Numbered from the stretch's first letter, positions 6,729 to 15,490 are shown. The stretch: DNA of 64,000 nucleotides from Streptomyces formicae (GCF_002556545.1 NZ_CP022685.1:1922001-1986000), one strand, 5' to 3'. Translations and numbers: made by a program. The notes: a model not told the origin generated them from the letters alone.

Positions 6729-7679
6729 ATGTCTGCACCCCTCCCCTCCCCCTCCTCCCGCCCCTGGTTCCGGCGTCCCGAAGTACTCGCGGCCGCCGCC
6801 GCCACCTTCACCGTCGTCATGTGGGCCTCCGCCTTCGTCTCCATCCGCAGCGCGGGGGCCGCCTACGCGCCGGGCGCGCTCGCGCTCGGCCGACTGCTCG
6901 CCGGGGCGCTGACGCTCGGGGTCATCTGGGCGCTGCGCAGGGAGGGTTGGCCGCCCCGGGCCGCCTGGCCGGGCATCGCCGTGTCCGGGCTGCTCTGGTT
7001 CGGGGTGTACATGGTCGTCCTCAACTGGGGCGAGCAGCAGGTCGACGCGGGCACGGCGGCGCTGCTCGTGAACGTGGGACCGATCCTCGTGGCGCTGCTC
7101 GCCTCGCGCCTGCTGGGCGACGCGCTGCCGCCGCGGCTCCTCGCCGGGATGGCGGTCTCCTTCGCGGGCGTGATCGCCGTCGGCCTCTCGATGTCGGGCG
7201 AGGGGAAGGCGTCCGTGCTCGGCGTGGCGCTCTGTCTGATCGCCGCCGTGGGGTACGCGGCGGGGATCGTCGCCCAGAAGCCCGCGCTCGGCCACGCGAG
7301 CGCGCTCCAGGTGACGACGTTCGGCTGCCTGGTGGGCGCGGTCGGCTGTCTACCGTTCGCCGGTCAGCTCGTGCGGGACATGGGCCACGCCCCCGCGTCC
7401 GCGACCCTCAACATGCTGTACCTGGGCGTCTTTCCGACCGCGCTCGCCTTCACGACCTGGGCGTACGCACTCGCCCGCACGACCGCGAGCCGCATGGGCG
7501 CGACGACCTACGCCGTGCCCGCCCTCGTCGTGGCGATGTCGTGGCTGGCGCTCGACGAGGTGCCCGGCGCGGTGACGCTCGGCGGCGGCGCGCTGTGTCT
7601 CGCCGGGGTCGCGGTGGCGCGCTCGCGTCCTCGCGCGCAGACCGTCGCCACCCCGGAGACCACGCCTTCCCGCAGGTAG
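6729..7679 (+). CDS. EamA/DMT-family membrane transporter
   Basis: A 316-residue inner-membrane protein with about ten hydrophobic helices forming two EamA repeats. The first begins near residue 20 (FTVVMWASAFVSIRSAG), the second near residue 155 (VLGVALCLIAAVGYAAGIVA). It has a short proline-rich cytoplasmic N-terminus and a basic C-terminal tail. Families of this type export amino acids or small metabolites. The typical TTASRMGATTYAVPALVV motif precedes the last helices. It has no SD and is probably leaderless from TAGCCT at 6717. Neighbours do not reveal the substrate. It is followed 55 bp later by a urea transporter gene. Confidence 0.88.
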   Translation: MSAPLPSPSSRPWFRRPEVLAAAAATFTVVMWASAFVSIRSAGAAYAPGALALGRLLAGALTLGVIWALRREGWPPRAAWPGIAVSGLLWFGVYMVVLNWGEQQVDAGTAALLVNVGPILVALLASRLLGDALPPRLLAGMAVSFAGVIAVGLSMSGEGKASVLGVALCLIAAVGYAAGIVAQKPALGHASALQVTTFGCLVGAVGCLPFAGQLVRDMGHAPASATLNMLYLGVFPTALAFTTWAYALARTTASRMGATTYAVPALVVAMSWLALDEVPGAVTLGGGALCLAGVAVARSRPRAQTVATPETTPSRR

Positions 7680-7734
7680 ATGTAATCTGCATCCGTCCTG
7701 CCGGACGAAACAAGGACGTAACACGGGAGTGGCC

Positions 7735-8811
7735 GTGGGGCATGCGACGGATGCGACGGACAGCGGGAGCTCTGCCGAGGACTCGGCCGAGAGTCCGACA
7801 GCACCTTCAACCGGCGGCAACGGGCCGCCCGTCAGGCTCTCCCGCGGCCGCGCCGTCGGCTTCGGCGCCGCGGTGCTGCGCGGGCAGGCCCAGGTCACCT
7901 TCCTGCCGAGCGCCGCGGCGGGCGCCGTCTTCTGTGTCGCGCTGTTCGCCGCGGGGTGGCGGTACGGCCTCTACGGCCTCGTCGGAACCGCCGTGGGCAC
8001 CGCCACCGCGCGGTTCCTCGGCGCCGACAAGGACAGGGTCACCACGGGGCTCGAAGGCTTCAACGCCTGTCTCACGGCGCTCTGTTTCGCCGTGTTCCTG
8101 GGCGCGGACCACCTCTCGACGGCGCTGCTGGCCATCGGCGGCTGCGTGGTCGTCACGGTGGTGACCTCGGCCGTCGCCAACGTCCTCGGCGTCTGGGGGC
8201 TGCCCTCGCTGACCCTCCCGTACTGCCTGATCGCGAGCACGATGACGATCGCGGCGCCCGGCTTCGAACGGGTCTGGCACCACGGCGAGGCGCTCGCCGC
8301 CCTCACCCGCGCGGCGACGGGTCCCACCGTCGTGCGCCCCGCCGAACTGGCCCGCGCCTTCTTCGCGGACTTCGCCCAGATCTTCTTCATGCCGCAGTGG
8401 TACGTGGGCGCCCTGCTGTTCGCCGGACTGCTGATCGCGAGCCGCCGCGCGGCCGCCGTGGCGGCCCTCGGCAGCGTGGTCGGCATCGGCACGGCCTGGG
8501 CGCTCGGTGCCCCCGCCGCGCAGATCACCGACGGCTCGATGGGATACAACTCCGTCCTCGTGGCGCTCGCCCTGTGCGGCGTCTTCCTGCCCGTGCGGAC
8601 GGCGACGCTGGCGTACGCGCTCGTGGGCGCCGCCGCGGCCACGGCGGTCGGCTCGGCGCTTTCGGCGCTCTTCGCGCCGTCCGGCGGGCACACCTTCACC
8701 TGGCCGTTCGTGCTGACCACGCTCGTGTTCCTGGCCGGGGCCAAGTCCTTTCCGCGGCTTGCCGGTTCGGACCGTTCGCTGTCGGAGCGGGGCGATACCG
8801 TGACGGCATGA
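7735..8811 (+). CDS. urea transporter (UT family)
   Basis: A 358-residue integral membrane protein with two homologous halves typical of UT/SLC14 channels. LRGQAQVTFLPS and GLEGFNACLTALCFAVFLG mark the first repeat, and MPQWYVGALLFAGLLIASR and SMGYNSVLVALALCGVFLP mark the second. LPSLTLPYCLIASTM lies between them. It would conduct urea passively across the membrane. I prefer the GTG at 7735, with GGGAG 5 nt upstream; GTG 7729 is in frame but overlaps that SD. The stop overlaps the ATG of the next gene (ATGA). No urease gene is visible within the window. Confidence 0.87.
   Translation: MGHATDATDSGSSAEDSAESPTAPSTGGNGPPVRLSRGRAVGFGAAVLRGQAQVTFLPSAAAGAVFCVALFAAGWRYGLYGLVGTAVGTATARFLGADKDRVTTGLEGFNACLTALCFAVFLGADHLSTALLAIGGCVVVTVVTSAVANVLGVWGLPSLTLPYCLIASTMTIAAPGFERVWHHGEALAALTRAATGPTVVRPAELARAFFADFAQIFFMPQWYVGALLFAGLLIASRRAAAVAALGSVVGIGTAWALGAPAAQITDGSMGYNSVLVALALCGVFLPVRTATLAYALVGAAAATAVGSALSALFAPSGGHTFTWPFVLTTLVFLAGAKSFPRLAGSDRSLSERGDTVTA
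8796..8801 (+). promoter_or_regulatory. -10 hexamer inside the urea transporter gene, before the effector-like gene
   Basis: TACCGT ends 6 nt before ATG 8808, the same geometry as other leaderless genes here. The NACHT pair may therefore have its own promoter in addition to coupling with the urea transporter gene. Confidence 0.4.
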
Positions 8812-9185
8812 GCATCGCCTTCGACGCACTGGCCGCCGCGGCACTCGGCGGGGCCTGGGGACAGCTGGGGACCAGCGCCGCCGCCGCGCTCTGGGAGCGG
8901 CTCCGTGAACGGTTCGCGGGGGATTCCGGCGTCCTGGCCGTACTCGACGAGCGGGACGCGACGGACCCCGAAGCCGTGCGCCGGCTGGGCGGGGCGCTGC
9001 GGGACCTTGCCGCCTCCGACCCGGACTTCCAGCGTGAACTCCAGTCGCTGACGGCTCGGTTCGGCCCTGCGGCGTCGCAGATCAACACGGTCAACGACTC
9101 CCGGGGCCTGAACGCGCCGGGGGCGACGTTCACCGGGCCCGTCACCATGAGCTTCGGCGACGATGCGGGGACCGACGGGCCGTGA
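8808..9185 (+). CDS. small effector-like protein with C-terminal motif shared with the NACHT protein
   Basis: A 125-residue protein of no family I can name. Residues 1-95 are alpha-helical: an Ala/Gly-rich N-terminus (FDALAAAALGGAWGQLGTSA) that could insert into a membrane, then amphipathic helices rich in Arg, Leu and Asp. Residues 96-118 are a low-charge, beta-prone tail whose core GLNAPGATFTGPV (100-112) is repeated as GLNAPGAVFHGDV at residues 10-22 of the next protein. The ATG overlaps the urea transporter stop, and its own TGA overlaps the GTG of the NACHT gene, giving tight coupling. By analogy with bacterial amyloid-signalling pairs, the helical part would be a cell-death domain nucleated by the NLR; this is inference. 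Confidence 0.8.
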   Translation: MSIAFDALAAAALGGAWGQLGTSAAAALWERLRERFAGDSGVLAVLDERDATDPEAVRRLGGALRDLAASDPDFQRELQSLTARFGPAASQINTVNDSRGLNAPGATFTGPVTMSFGDDAGTDGP

Positions 9186-12100
9186 GCAATCACGTCGAGG
9201 GCTCGTCGGGGCTGAACGCGCCGGGGGCCGTCTTCCACGGCGACGTCCACCTCCGCCTCGGGGGCGGCGACCGCGGCACCGGAGTCACCGCGCCGGAGAC
9301 CGAGCACCTTCTCCTGCGGGTCCTGCAAAGGGAGTTCCACGCCGGGGCCTCGGTCCGGCTGCTCGATCCCTCCCTCGTGCGCGAGCGCAGGAGCATCGCG
9401 GACGTGTTCGTGGACCTCCTCGTACGACTGCCGTCCCGGAGTCCGGCCGAAGTGGGCACCGGCGACGCCCAACGGCACTTCGTGGAGCAGTACCTCTCCA
9501 TGGAAGGACCGTCGCTGCGGACCGTTCTGACGGGCGGGCCCGGCCAGGGCAAGACCACCGCCGTCCAGATGCTCGCCCACGTGCACAGGGCCGCCCTGCT
9601 GCGCGCCTTCGACTCCGAGCTGCTCTCCCCGCAGACGGTCACGGAACTCGACCGCGTCGAACTCGCGCTGCGCAGGCTGACGTTGACGCCTCCCGCGCCC
9701 GCGCGCTTCCCCCTGTGGATCGAGGCCGACGCCCTCGCCTCGTACCTGAGCGGCACGGCCGAGCCGCGGCGCTCCCTGTGGCACTTCCTCGCCCACCGCT
9801 ACGAACACCTCCTCAAGACCGAGGTCTCCCCCTCGGAGATCCGCGCCCTGGCCCGCGCCGTGCCCACCGCCCTCGTCCTCGACGGCTACGACGAGGTGTC
9901 CCCGCGCCACCGTTCCGCCGTCCTGCGGCACGTCAGGGACTTCGCCGACGACATGCAGGTGGACCGGGCCCACGCGTCGATCGTCGTCACCTCCCGGCCG
10001 CAGGCGTACGGGGACGAGCTGCGGCCCCACGCGTTCACCGCCTGGTCCCTGACCGACCTCTCCCCGGAGGAGGCCGAGCTGCACGCGGCCGTCCTGGCGG
10101 GGGAAGGCCCCGAGGGCGAGCGGCTCCTCGGGCTCTTCCGCGACGCGGCACGTCGCGGCGATCTGCCGGACATCCTCAACACTCCCCTGCACGTCGCCCT
10201 CGTGGTCTCGATCCTGGCCGACTCGGGTGAACTGCCCACCGGGCGGCACCGGTTGTTCGCCCGCTACTACGACCACGTGTACGCCCGTGAAGAGGGCAGG
10301 GGCGGGGAGCTCGGCACCTTCCTGGAGCGCTACCGGGGGCTGGTCGACGAGTTGCACCGCCGTGCCGCCTTCCACATCATCGTGGCGGGCGAGAAGCAGC
10401 ACGACGTGCGCGGCATCCGCGCCGACGACTTCGCCGCGATCGCGGGGGCCGTGGTGCGGGACACCGGGGTGCTGGCGGGTGACGACGAGACGGACGTGGT
10501 CCAGCAACTGCTCCGCTTCGCCAGGGAACGCCTCGTCCTGATCGTCGGGGTGGACTCCGACATCGTGGGTTTCCAGATCAAGTCCCTGGTGGAGTTCCTG
10601 GCCGCCGCGCATCTCGCGGGGACGGGTGACGAGCGCCTGGTGCGCGAGCGGTTCCGCGCGGCCGCCGAGTCCGAACCCTGGCGCAACGTGGCGAGGTTCA
10701 TGGCGACCGCGGCCTTCGAGACGGAGCACCTGGACGAGCGGGACCTGCGGGACTCGGTGATCACCACGCTGGCCGAGCTGGACTCGGCGCGGTTCTCCGG
10801 CGTCGCGTCCTTGGAGCTGAGAGGGGCGGAGCTGGCCGTCGACCTCTTGGCGGACATGCCGGAGCTGGAGGACCGATACCGACTGCACCTCCTGCCAGGC
10901 GCGGACGTCATCGCCGACCTCGGCCACCGTGCCGACCGCCTCGCCGCGTCGGCGTGGGGCCTCTTCGACGGCCCCAGGGTCGATGAACTCCTCGGCCTCG
11001 TGGAGTCGGCCCCGCCCGCCCGGGCCTCGCACGGCAACCCCTGGCGATTCCTCAACAAGCTTGCGGAGCAAGGAAACCAGCACGCGCTGCGAGCGGTACG
11101 GGGACATCTCGACGGGGCCCCGCCCGCCGCGCTTCCCAGGCTCCTGCTGGACACCGCGGTCCCCGAAGCCGTGGGGCCCGAACATCTCACCGTTCTTCTT
11201 CGGCGCGCGGATCCGCACGCCGTGTCCGCCGATTCGCTCGTGCGGACCGTCCACGAACTGTCCGACTGGGCATGGGCCGCCTGGCAGGTGATGCATTCCG
11301 GGCCGATCTCACGCGCACTCAACGGCATAGAGCTCGAAGGCATGTGGCCGTTGTCAGGCCCCTTGTCCCTGAAAGGCTCGGAGTGGCTGGAGTCGCTGAC
11401 CACACCGCCGGACGACTGCCACCCGAACTGGGCGGCATGGCGCGAGGTCGCGGAGGCGGCGCGCGCCCCTCGTGCGGCCACGTTCGCCTCGCTGGCTCGC
11501 AAGCGGACCGACTTCGACGAGTTCTCGGCGTGGCGGATGCTGCCGTGGCCCGTGCGGGAGGGCCTCGTAGCCGCGCGGCTCACCGACCCGCTGGACGCCC
11601 GTGCCTGGTACGCCGCGGAGGAGCGCTGGAGAACGAACGGGGTACGTCTGCACGACATCGACGCGTACCTGCGCCACGGTGCCCTCGGGGCCCGGGTGGC
11701 GTCGAGCGGTTTCCCCTTCGCGGCCATGCACTGGGTCACACCGGGCGGGGCCGATCAGCGCGTCACGGCGCTGGCCGGGGAGGTCTGGGACATCTGGTCG
11801 GCGTGCCGAGGCGGCGATCGCGCGCGCCTTGCCGCCGTCGCCGAGAACCTCCTCGTACCGCTCTGCGACTACGGCCTGCGCCACGGCCTGGACACCGTAG
11901 GGGCCGAGCAGTTGCGCGAGGTGATCGGGAGCGTCCCTGCGGAGTGCGATCTCACCATCTCGTACGAGTCGGCCCTGCTGGCGCTCTCCGACGTCCGGGA
12001 CGACACGGAGTTCGCCGGGCTCGCCCGACGGCTATCCCATCGGGCGTGGTCCGTGCAATCCGGGGAGACCGGCCGGGGGTCGGCCCGCGCCGTCATCGAG

Positions 12101-12505
12101 CGCGCGCGTCGCCTGCTCGACGACGCCACCTTCCGGAGCCTGTGCAGAACGATCGCCGAGCTGAGCGACCTGCCGGAGAACTGGGAGGCGCTGGCGGCCC
12201 ACTGGATCGCCCCGACGGACGCCGGGCACGAGGACTGGCCGCTGATGAACCTGCTGCGCGTCGACGGAGCTTCCCCCACGGACCGCGACATCGCTCGGGC
12301 CCTGGAGTCCGCGAGCAAGTGGGACCTGACCGAGCTCGCCGAGAACAACCCGTTCTGGTCGGACGGTCTCCGTGCCCGCGTACTGGACCAGATCCAGCTC
12401 CAGGCGGGCGAACGATGGCTGATCCACGGCTCGCGGCGCCTGGACGGGTTCAAGGCCCCTGCCGGGTCCGCGCTCCCCCTGGCCCGCCTGAAGCTGGACA
12501 CCTGA
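9182..12505 (+). CDS. NACHT-type STAND NTPase (NLR-like)
   Basis: A 1107-residue protein. Residues 8-26 carry the Gly-rich motif shared with the preceding small protein. A NACHT NTPase module follows: Walker A GPGQGKTT at 119-126, Walker B LVLDGYDEV near 231-239, a sensor region VVTSRPQAYGDEL near 274, and the helical/winged part with LPDILNTPLHVALVVSIL. From about residue 400 to the end is a long alpha-helical region without obvious LRR, WD40 or TPR units, the likely ligand sensor. STAND ATPases of this plan oligomerise on recognising a trigger, often a phage component. The GTG overlaps the upstream TGA (GTGA). The 3' end is convergent with the alcohol dehydrogenase, with a 2-bp gap. No protease, nuclease or TIR domain is fused, so the effector is probably the adjacent protein. 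Confidence 0.9.
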   Translation: MSNHVEGSSGLNAPGAVFHGDVHLRLGGGDRGTGVTAPETEHLLLRVLQREFHAGASVRLLDPSLVRERRSIADVFVDLLVRLPSRSPAEVGTGDAQRHFVEQYLSMEGPSLRTVLTGGPGQGKTTAVQMLAHVHRAALLRAFDSELLSPQTVTELDRVELALRRLTLTPPAPARFPLWIEADALASYLSGTAEPRRSLWHFLAHRYEHLLKTEVSPSEIRALARAVPTALVLDGYDEVSPRHRSAVLRHVRDFADDMQVDRAHASIVVTSRPQAYGDELRPHAFTAWSLTDLSPEEAELHAAVLAGEGPEGERLLGLFRDAARRGDLPDILNTPLHVALVVSILADSGELPTGRHRLFARYYDHVYAREEGRGGELGTFLERYRGLVDELHRRAAFHIIVAGEKQHDVRGIRADDFAAIAGAVVRDTGVLAGDDETDVVQQLLRFARERLVLIVGVDSDIVGFQIKSLVEFLAAAHLAGTGDERLVRERFRAAAESEPWRNVARFMATAAFETEHLDERDLRDSVITTLAELDSARFSGVASLELRGAELAVDLLADMPELEDRYRLHLLPGADVIADLGHRADRLAASAWGLFDGPRVDELLGLVESAPPARASHGNPWRFLNKLAEQGNQHALRAVRGHLDGAPPAALPRLLLDTAVPEAVGPEHLTVLLRRADPHAVSADSLVRTVHELSDWAWAAWQVMHSGPISRALNGIELEGMWPLSGPLSLKGSEWLESLTTPPDDCHPNWAAWREVAEAARAPRAATFASLARKRTDFDEFSAWRMLPWPVREGLVAARLTDPLDARAWYAAEERWRTNGVRLHDIDAYLRHGALGARVASSGFPFAAMHWVTPGGADQRVTALAGEVWDIWSACRGGDRARLAAVAENLLVPLCDYGLRHGLDTVGAEQLREVIGSVPAECDLTISYESALLALSDVRDDTEFAGLARRLSHRAWSVQSGETGRGSARAVIERARRLLDDATFRSLCRTIAELSDLPENWEALAAHWIAPTDAGHEDWPLMNLLRVDGASPTDRDIARALESASKWDLTELAENNPFWSDGLRARVLDQIQLQAGERWLIHGSRRLDGFKAPAGSALPLARLKLDT

Positions 12506-12507
12506 CC

Positions 12508-13587
12508 TCAGAACATCACCAGCGCCCGACCCCCCTTGCCCGCGACCATGTTCTCGAACGCCGCCGGAATGCCGTCGAGGCCGATCCGGTCGGTCACCAG
12601 GGCGGCGAGGTCCAGGCGGCCCGCGCGGACGTGACCGGCCAGCACCGGCAGGTCCACGGCAGGGTCGCAGTTGCCGTAGACACAGCCCGAGAGGGTCCTG
12701 CCCCAGTGGAAGAGTTCCAGGGCGTTGAAGGTGACCTGCTGGTCCTTGCCGCCGATGCCGACCACCGTGGTGCGGCCGCCTCGGCGGGTGGACTCCCAGG
12801 CCGTGCGGATGGTCACCGCGCGGCCCGCGCACTCCACGGCCACGTCGACGCCGTGGCCGCCGGTGAGCTTGCGGATGTCCTTCGCCGTCGTCTCCGAGGC
12901 CACCACGTAGTCCGTGGCGCCCGCCGCGCGCGCCAACTCCTCCTTCTCCGGGGAGACGTCGACCGCGACGATCCGCTCGGCGCCCGCGATCCTGGCCGCC
13001 TGGAGCGTGGCGAGGCCCACCCCGCCGACGCCGTGCACCGCGACGGTCTCGCCCTCGCGGACCTTCGCCGAGTGGTGCACCGCGCCGTACCCGGTCAGAA
13101 CCGCGCAGCCCAGCAGGGCCGCGTCGGTGAGCGGGACGCCGTCGGGCACCGGCAGGACGCAGCCCGCCGCGACCACCGTCTCCTCGGCGAACGCGGCGAC
13201 GTTCAGGCCGGGGTGGAGGTCGCTGCCGTCCGACCGCTTGGCGTAGACGTCCGCCGCGCCCGCGAGGGCGTTGACGCAGAGCCACACCTCGCCGAGCGAG
13301 CAGGCGTGGCAACTGCCGCAGGACGGCGCCCAGTTCAGGACGACGCCGTCGCCGGGCGCGACGTGGGTGACGCCGTCGCCGACGGAAACCACCGTGCCCG
13401 CGCCCTCGTGGCCGAGCACGGCGGGCACCGGGACGCGCATCGTGCCGTTGGTCAGGGACAGGTCGGAGTGGCAGACCCCGGCGGCGGCGAGGCGCACCCT
13501 GACCTGGCCGGGGCCGGGCTCGGGCAGCTCGATCTCGGCGATCTCCAGGGCGGAGCCGACGGCGGGGAGGATGGCGGCGCGGACCAC
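12508..13587 (-). CDS. zinc-dependent alcohol dehydrogenase (MDR)
   Basis: A 359-residue medium-chain dehydrogenase. Catalytic zinc ligands are seen in GVCHSDL and [10 protein letters not shown], structural zinc cysteines in [15 protein letters not shown], and the NAD-binding glycines in [19 protein letters not shown] 13587 has AAGGAG at a 9-nt spacing; GTG 13593 is only 3 nt from it and less likely. It follows the aldehyde dehydrogenase gene on the same strand, 32 bp downstream, so the pair can take an alcohol to the acid. The alcohol is not identifiable from sequence. Confidence 0.92.
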   Translation of the reverse strand: MVRAAILPAVGSALEIAEIELPEPGPGQVRVRLAAAGVCHSDLSLTNGTMRVPVPAVLGHEGAGTVVSVGDGVTHVAPGDGVVLNWAPSCGSCHACSLGEVWLCVNALAGAADVYAKRSDGSDLHPGLNVAAFAEETVVAAGCVLPVPDGVPLTDAALLGCAVLTGYGAVHHSAKVREGETVAVHGVGGVGLATLQAARIAGAERIVAVDVSPEKEELARAAGATDYVVASETTAKDIRKLTGGHGVDVAVECAGRAVTIRTAWESTRRGGRTTVVGIGGKDQQVTFNALELFHWGRTLSGCVYGNCDPAVDLPVLAGHVRAGRLDLAALVTDRIGLDGIPAAFENMVAGKGGRALVMF

Positions 13588-13619
13588 GTTCACGTACTCC
13601 TTCGGGTAGGTCGGGCGGC

Positions 13620-15008
13620 TCAGAACTGGAGGGACTTCGTCTGGAGGTACTCAGCAAGGCCGTGGGCGCCGAGTTCGCGGCCCACGCCCGACTGCTTGTA
13701 ACCGCCGAACGGGGCAAGGGGGTTGAAGCTGCCGCCGTTGATGTCGACCTGGCCGGTGTCCATGCGGCGTGCGAACGCGATCGCCTCGGCGTCGTCGGCC
13801 GCCCACACCGCGCCCGCGAGTCCGTACACGGTCCCGTTGGCGATGCGCAGGGCGTCGTCCTCGTCCTCGTAGCGGATGAGGGAGACCACCGGGCCGAAGA
13901 TCTCCTCCTGGGCGATGGTCATCTCGGGGGTGACGTCGGCGAAGACCGTCGGCCGGACGTAATAGCCCTGCTCCTGGGGCGCTTCGGGGCCGCCGGCGAC
14001 GATCCGGGCGCCTTCCTCGACGCCCTTCTCAATGTAACCGCGCACGCGCGCCTGCTGCTTGGCGTTGACGACGGGGCCGATGCGGGGGCCGTACTTGGCG
14101 GCGGCCGCTGCGGCGAGCTCCACCGCCTCGTCGTACCGGGCGGTGTGGACCAGCATGCGGGTCCAGGCGCTGCACGTCTGGCCGGAGTTGGACATGACGT
14201 TCGCGACGCCGACGTTGACCGCCTTGGCGAGGTCGGCGCTCGGCAGGATGACGTTGGCGGACTTGCCGCCGAGCTCCAGGGCGACGCGCTTGACGGCGGC
14301 GCCCGCGGTGGCGCCGATCCGCTTGCCGACGGCGGTCGACCCGGTGAAGGAGACCAGGTCGACGCCCTCGTGCTCGGCGAGCGCCTGCCCGGCGACGGGG
14401 CCGAGCCCGGTGACGAGGTTGAAGACCCCCGCGGGGATGCCCGCCTCGTGGACCGCCTCGGCGAAGAGCTGCGCGGTGAGCGGGGTGTCCTCGGCGGGCT
14501 TGAGCACGACGGTGCAGCCCGCGGCGAGCGCGGGGGCGACCTTGTTGACTATCTGGTGGAGGGGGTAGTTCCAGGGCGTGATCGCGCCGACCACGCCGAT
14601 CGGCTCCAGGTAGACGGTCGAGTTGCCGACCTGCTCCTCGAAGGCGTGCGTCGCCGCGAGTTCCGCGTACGAACCGGAGACCAGGATCGGTACGCCCGCG
14701 TGGACCGCCTCCGAGAAGGCGAGGGGGGAGCCGAGTTCCGCCGTGACGGTCTCGGCGATCTCGTCCTTGCGGGCGACGAGCCGGTCGCGCAGCGCGCCGA
14801 TCAGCGCGGCGCGCTCGGTGGGCGGGGTCGCGGACCAGGCCGGCAGGGCCCTGCGGGCGGCGCGCACCGCGGCGTCGATGTCCTGCGCGTCGCCCGCGGG
14901 GACGTCGCCGACGGGGCGCTCGTCCGCGGGGTTCAGGACCGTGATGGTGCCGGTGCCCGCAGCGGGGCGCCAGGCGCCGTCGATGTACATCCCGTCGTGG
15001 GCCTTCAT
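13620..15008 (-). CDS. aldehyde dehydrogenase
   Basis: A 462-residue NAD(P)-dependent aldehyde dehydrogenase of normal length. It has GAITPWNYPLHQIVNKVAPA (the conserved N-W-N/P loop), VSFTGSTAVGKRI, the Glu of LELGGKSANVIL, and the nucleophilic Cys of NSGQTCSAWTRM. The C-terminal LAPFGGYKQSGVGRELG is also present. ATG 15008 has GGAGG with 6-nt spacing; the open frame beyond is not family-like. It leads an operon with the zinc alcohol dehydrogenase. An imperfect inverted repeat at 15046-15062 lies about 40 bp upstream of the start and is a plausible repressor site, although no regulator gene is adjacent. Confidence 0.93.
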   Translation of the reverse strand: MKAHDGMYIDGAWRPAAGTGTITVLNPADERPVGDVPAGDAQDIDAAVRAARRALPAWSATPPTERAALIGALRDRLVARKDEIAETVTAELGSPLAFSEAVHAGVPILVSGSYAELAATHAFEEQVGNSTVYLEPIGVVGAITPWNYPLHQIVNKVAPALAAGCTVVLKPAEDTPLTAQLFAEAVHEAGIPAGVFNLVTGLGPVAGQALAEHEGVDLVSFTGSTAVGKRIGATAGAAVKRVALELGGKSANVILPSADLAKAVNVGVANVMSNSGQTCSAWTRMLVHTARYDEAVELAAAAAAKYGPRIGPVVNAKQQARVRGYIEKGVEEGARIVAGGPEAPQEQGYYVRPTVFADVTPEMTIAQEEIFGPVVSLIRYEDEDDALRIANGTVYGLAGAVWAADDAEAIAFARRMDTGQVDINGGSFNPLAPFGGYKQSGVGRELGAHGLAEYLQTKSLQF

Positions 15009-15045
15009 CGCCGTCCTCCAGGTAGTCGTCAGGGCCGGAACCACA

Positions 15046-15062
15046 AACTAGCGTTGATAGTT
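15046..15062. promoter_or_regulatory. inverted repeat in the aldehyde dehydrogenase promoter region
   Basis: AACTAGC-GTT-GATAGTT: outer arms AACTA/TAGTT pair perfectly and one inner base pair matches. It resembles a TetR-type operator. Its AT-rich sequence stands out from the surroundings. Confidence 0.5.
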
Positions 15063-15199
15063 TTCTGACACCAGGGGGGTGGGGCTTCCGCCCGGGCTGG
15101 GAGCGGTGGGGGTGTGACTTGGGTGCGGGTTCTGACCTCCCGTCCGTGGTCGCAGGGGCTTCGCGTCCGTGGTCGCAGGGACTTCGCGTGCGGGTTCGC

Positions 15200-15240
15200 C
15201 GTGGCTGGGCGCGCCGTTCCCCGCGCCCCTTGCGGGGCGC
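15200..15240 (+). repeat. dispersed repeat hairpin, copy 2
   Basis: CGTGGCTGGGCGCGCCGTTC followed by the stem-loop GCGCCCC-TTGC-GGGGCGC (15223-15240). It belongs to the same family as 6631-6671. Confidence 0.75.
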
Positions 15241-15300
15241 CCCCCTCGGCACCGTCTCCGACGTCCCGTCCGTGGGCGTACGGACTTCGCGTGCGGGCGC

Positions 15301-15342
15301 GTTGGCGCTGAGCGCGCCGTTCCCCGCGCCCCTGACGGGGCA
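15301..15342 (+). repeat. dispersed repeat hairpin, copy 3 (decayed 3' arm)
   Basis: GCGCGCCGTTCCCC followed by GCGCCCC-TGAC-GGGGCAG; the last two stem bases are lost. It is part of the second 103-bp tandem unit. Confidence 0.65.
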
Positions 15343-15468
15343 GGCCCCGCCCTCGGGCATTCCCGGCGTATTCGACCCGAATTCAACTTCTCTTGTGTGA
15401 CAGCTGCATGACAAGGCGTCAACTCTCTTGATCTGACCCCGGGGAGCCGCCACGCTACTGAACGCGAC

Positions 15469-15490
15469 GGGAGCGGCAGTGGCCGCTCCC
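15469..15490. repeat. hairpin in the subtilisin 5' region
   Basis: GGGAGCGG (15469-15476) pairs perfectly with CCGCTCCC (15483-15490) around a 6-nt loop. It lies about 90 bp before the protease start, as an operator or a leader structure. Confidence 0.55.

Larger units (their letters stand above)
15141..15342. repeat. intergenic 103-bp imperfect tandem repeat
   Basis: CGTCCGTGGTCGCAGGG occurs at 15141 and 15164, and a diverged copy CGTCCGTGGGCGTACGG at 15267. Units starting at 15164 and 15267 are exactly 103 bp apart, and each contains ACTTCGCGTGCGGG and a terminator-like hairpin. The whole lies in the 568-bp gap between the aldehyde dehydrogenase and subtilisin genes; no gene is visible here. 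Confidence 0.7.

Noticed and set aside
7680..7728. CGTCC-TGCC-GGACG hairpin before the urea transporter gene
   Set aside because: Only a 5-bp stem in GC-rich DNA; too weak to call an operator or terminator.
8696..11296. 866-codon minus-strand open frame opposite the effector and NACHT genes
   Set aside because: Shadow frame with repetitive composition; it conflicts with the clear NACHT motifs on the + strand.
11272..13701. 809-codon + strand open frame spanning the NACHT end and the alcohol dehydrogenase
   Set aside because: It is an Arg/Pro/Ala-rich shadow of two real genes on opposite strands, with no recognisable motif.
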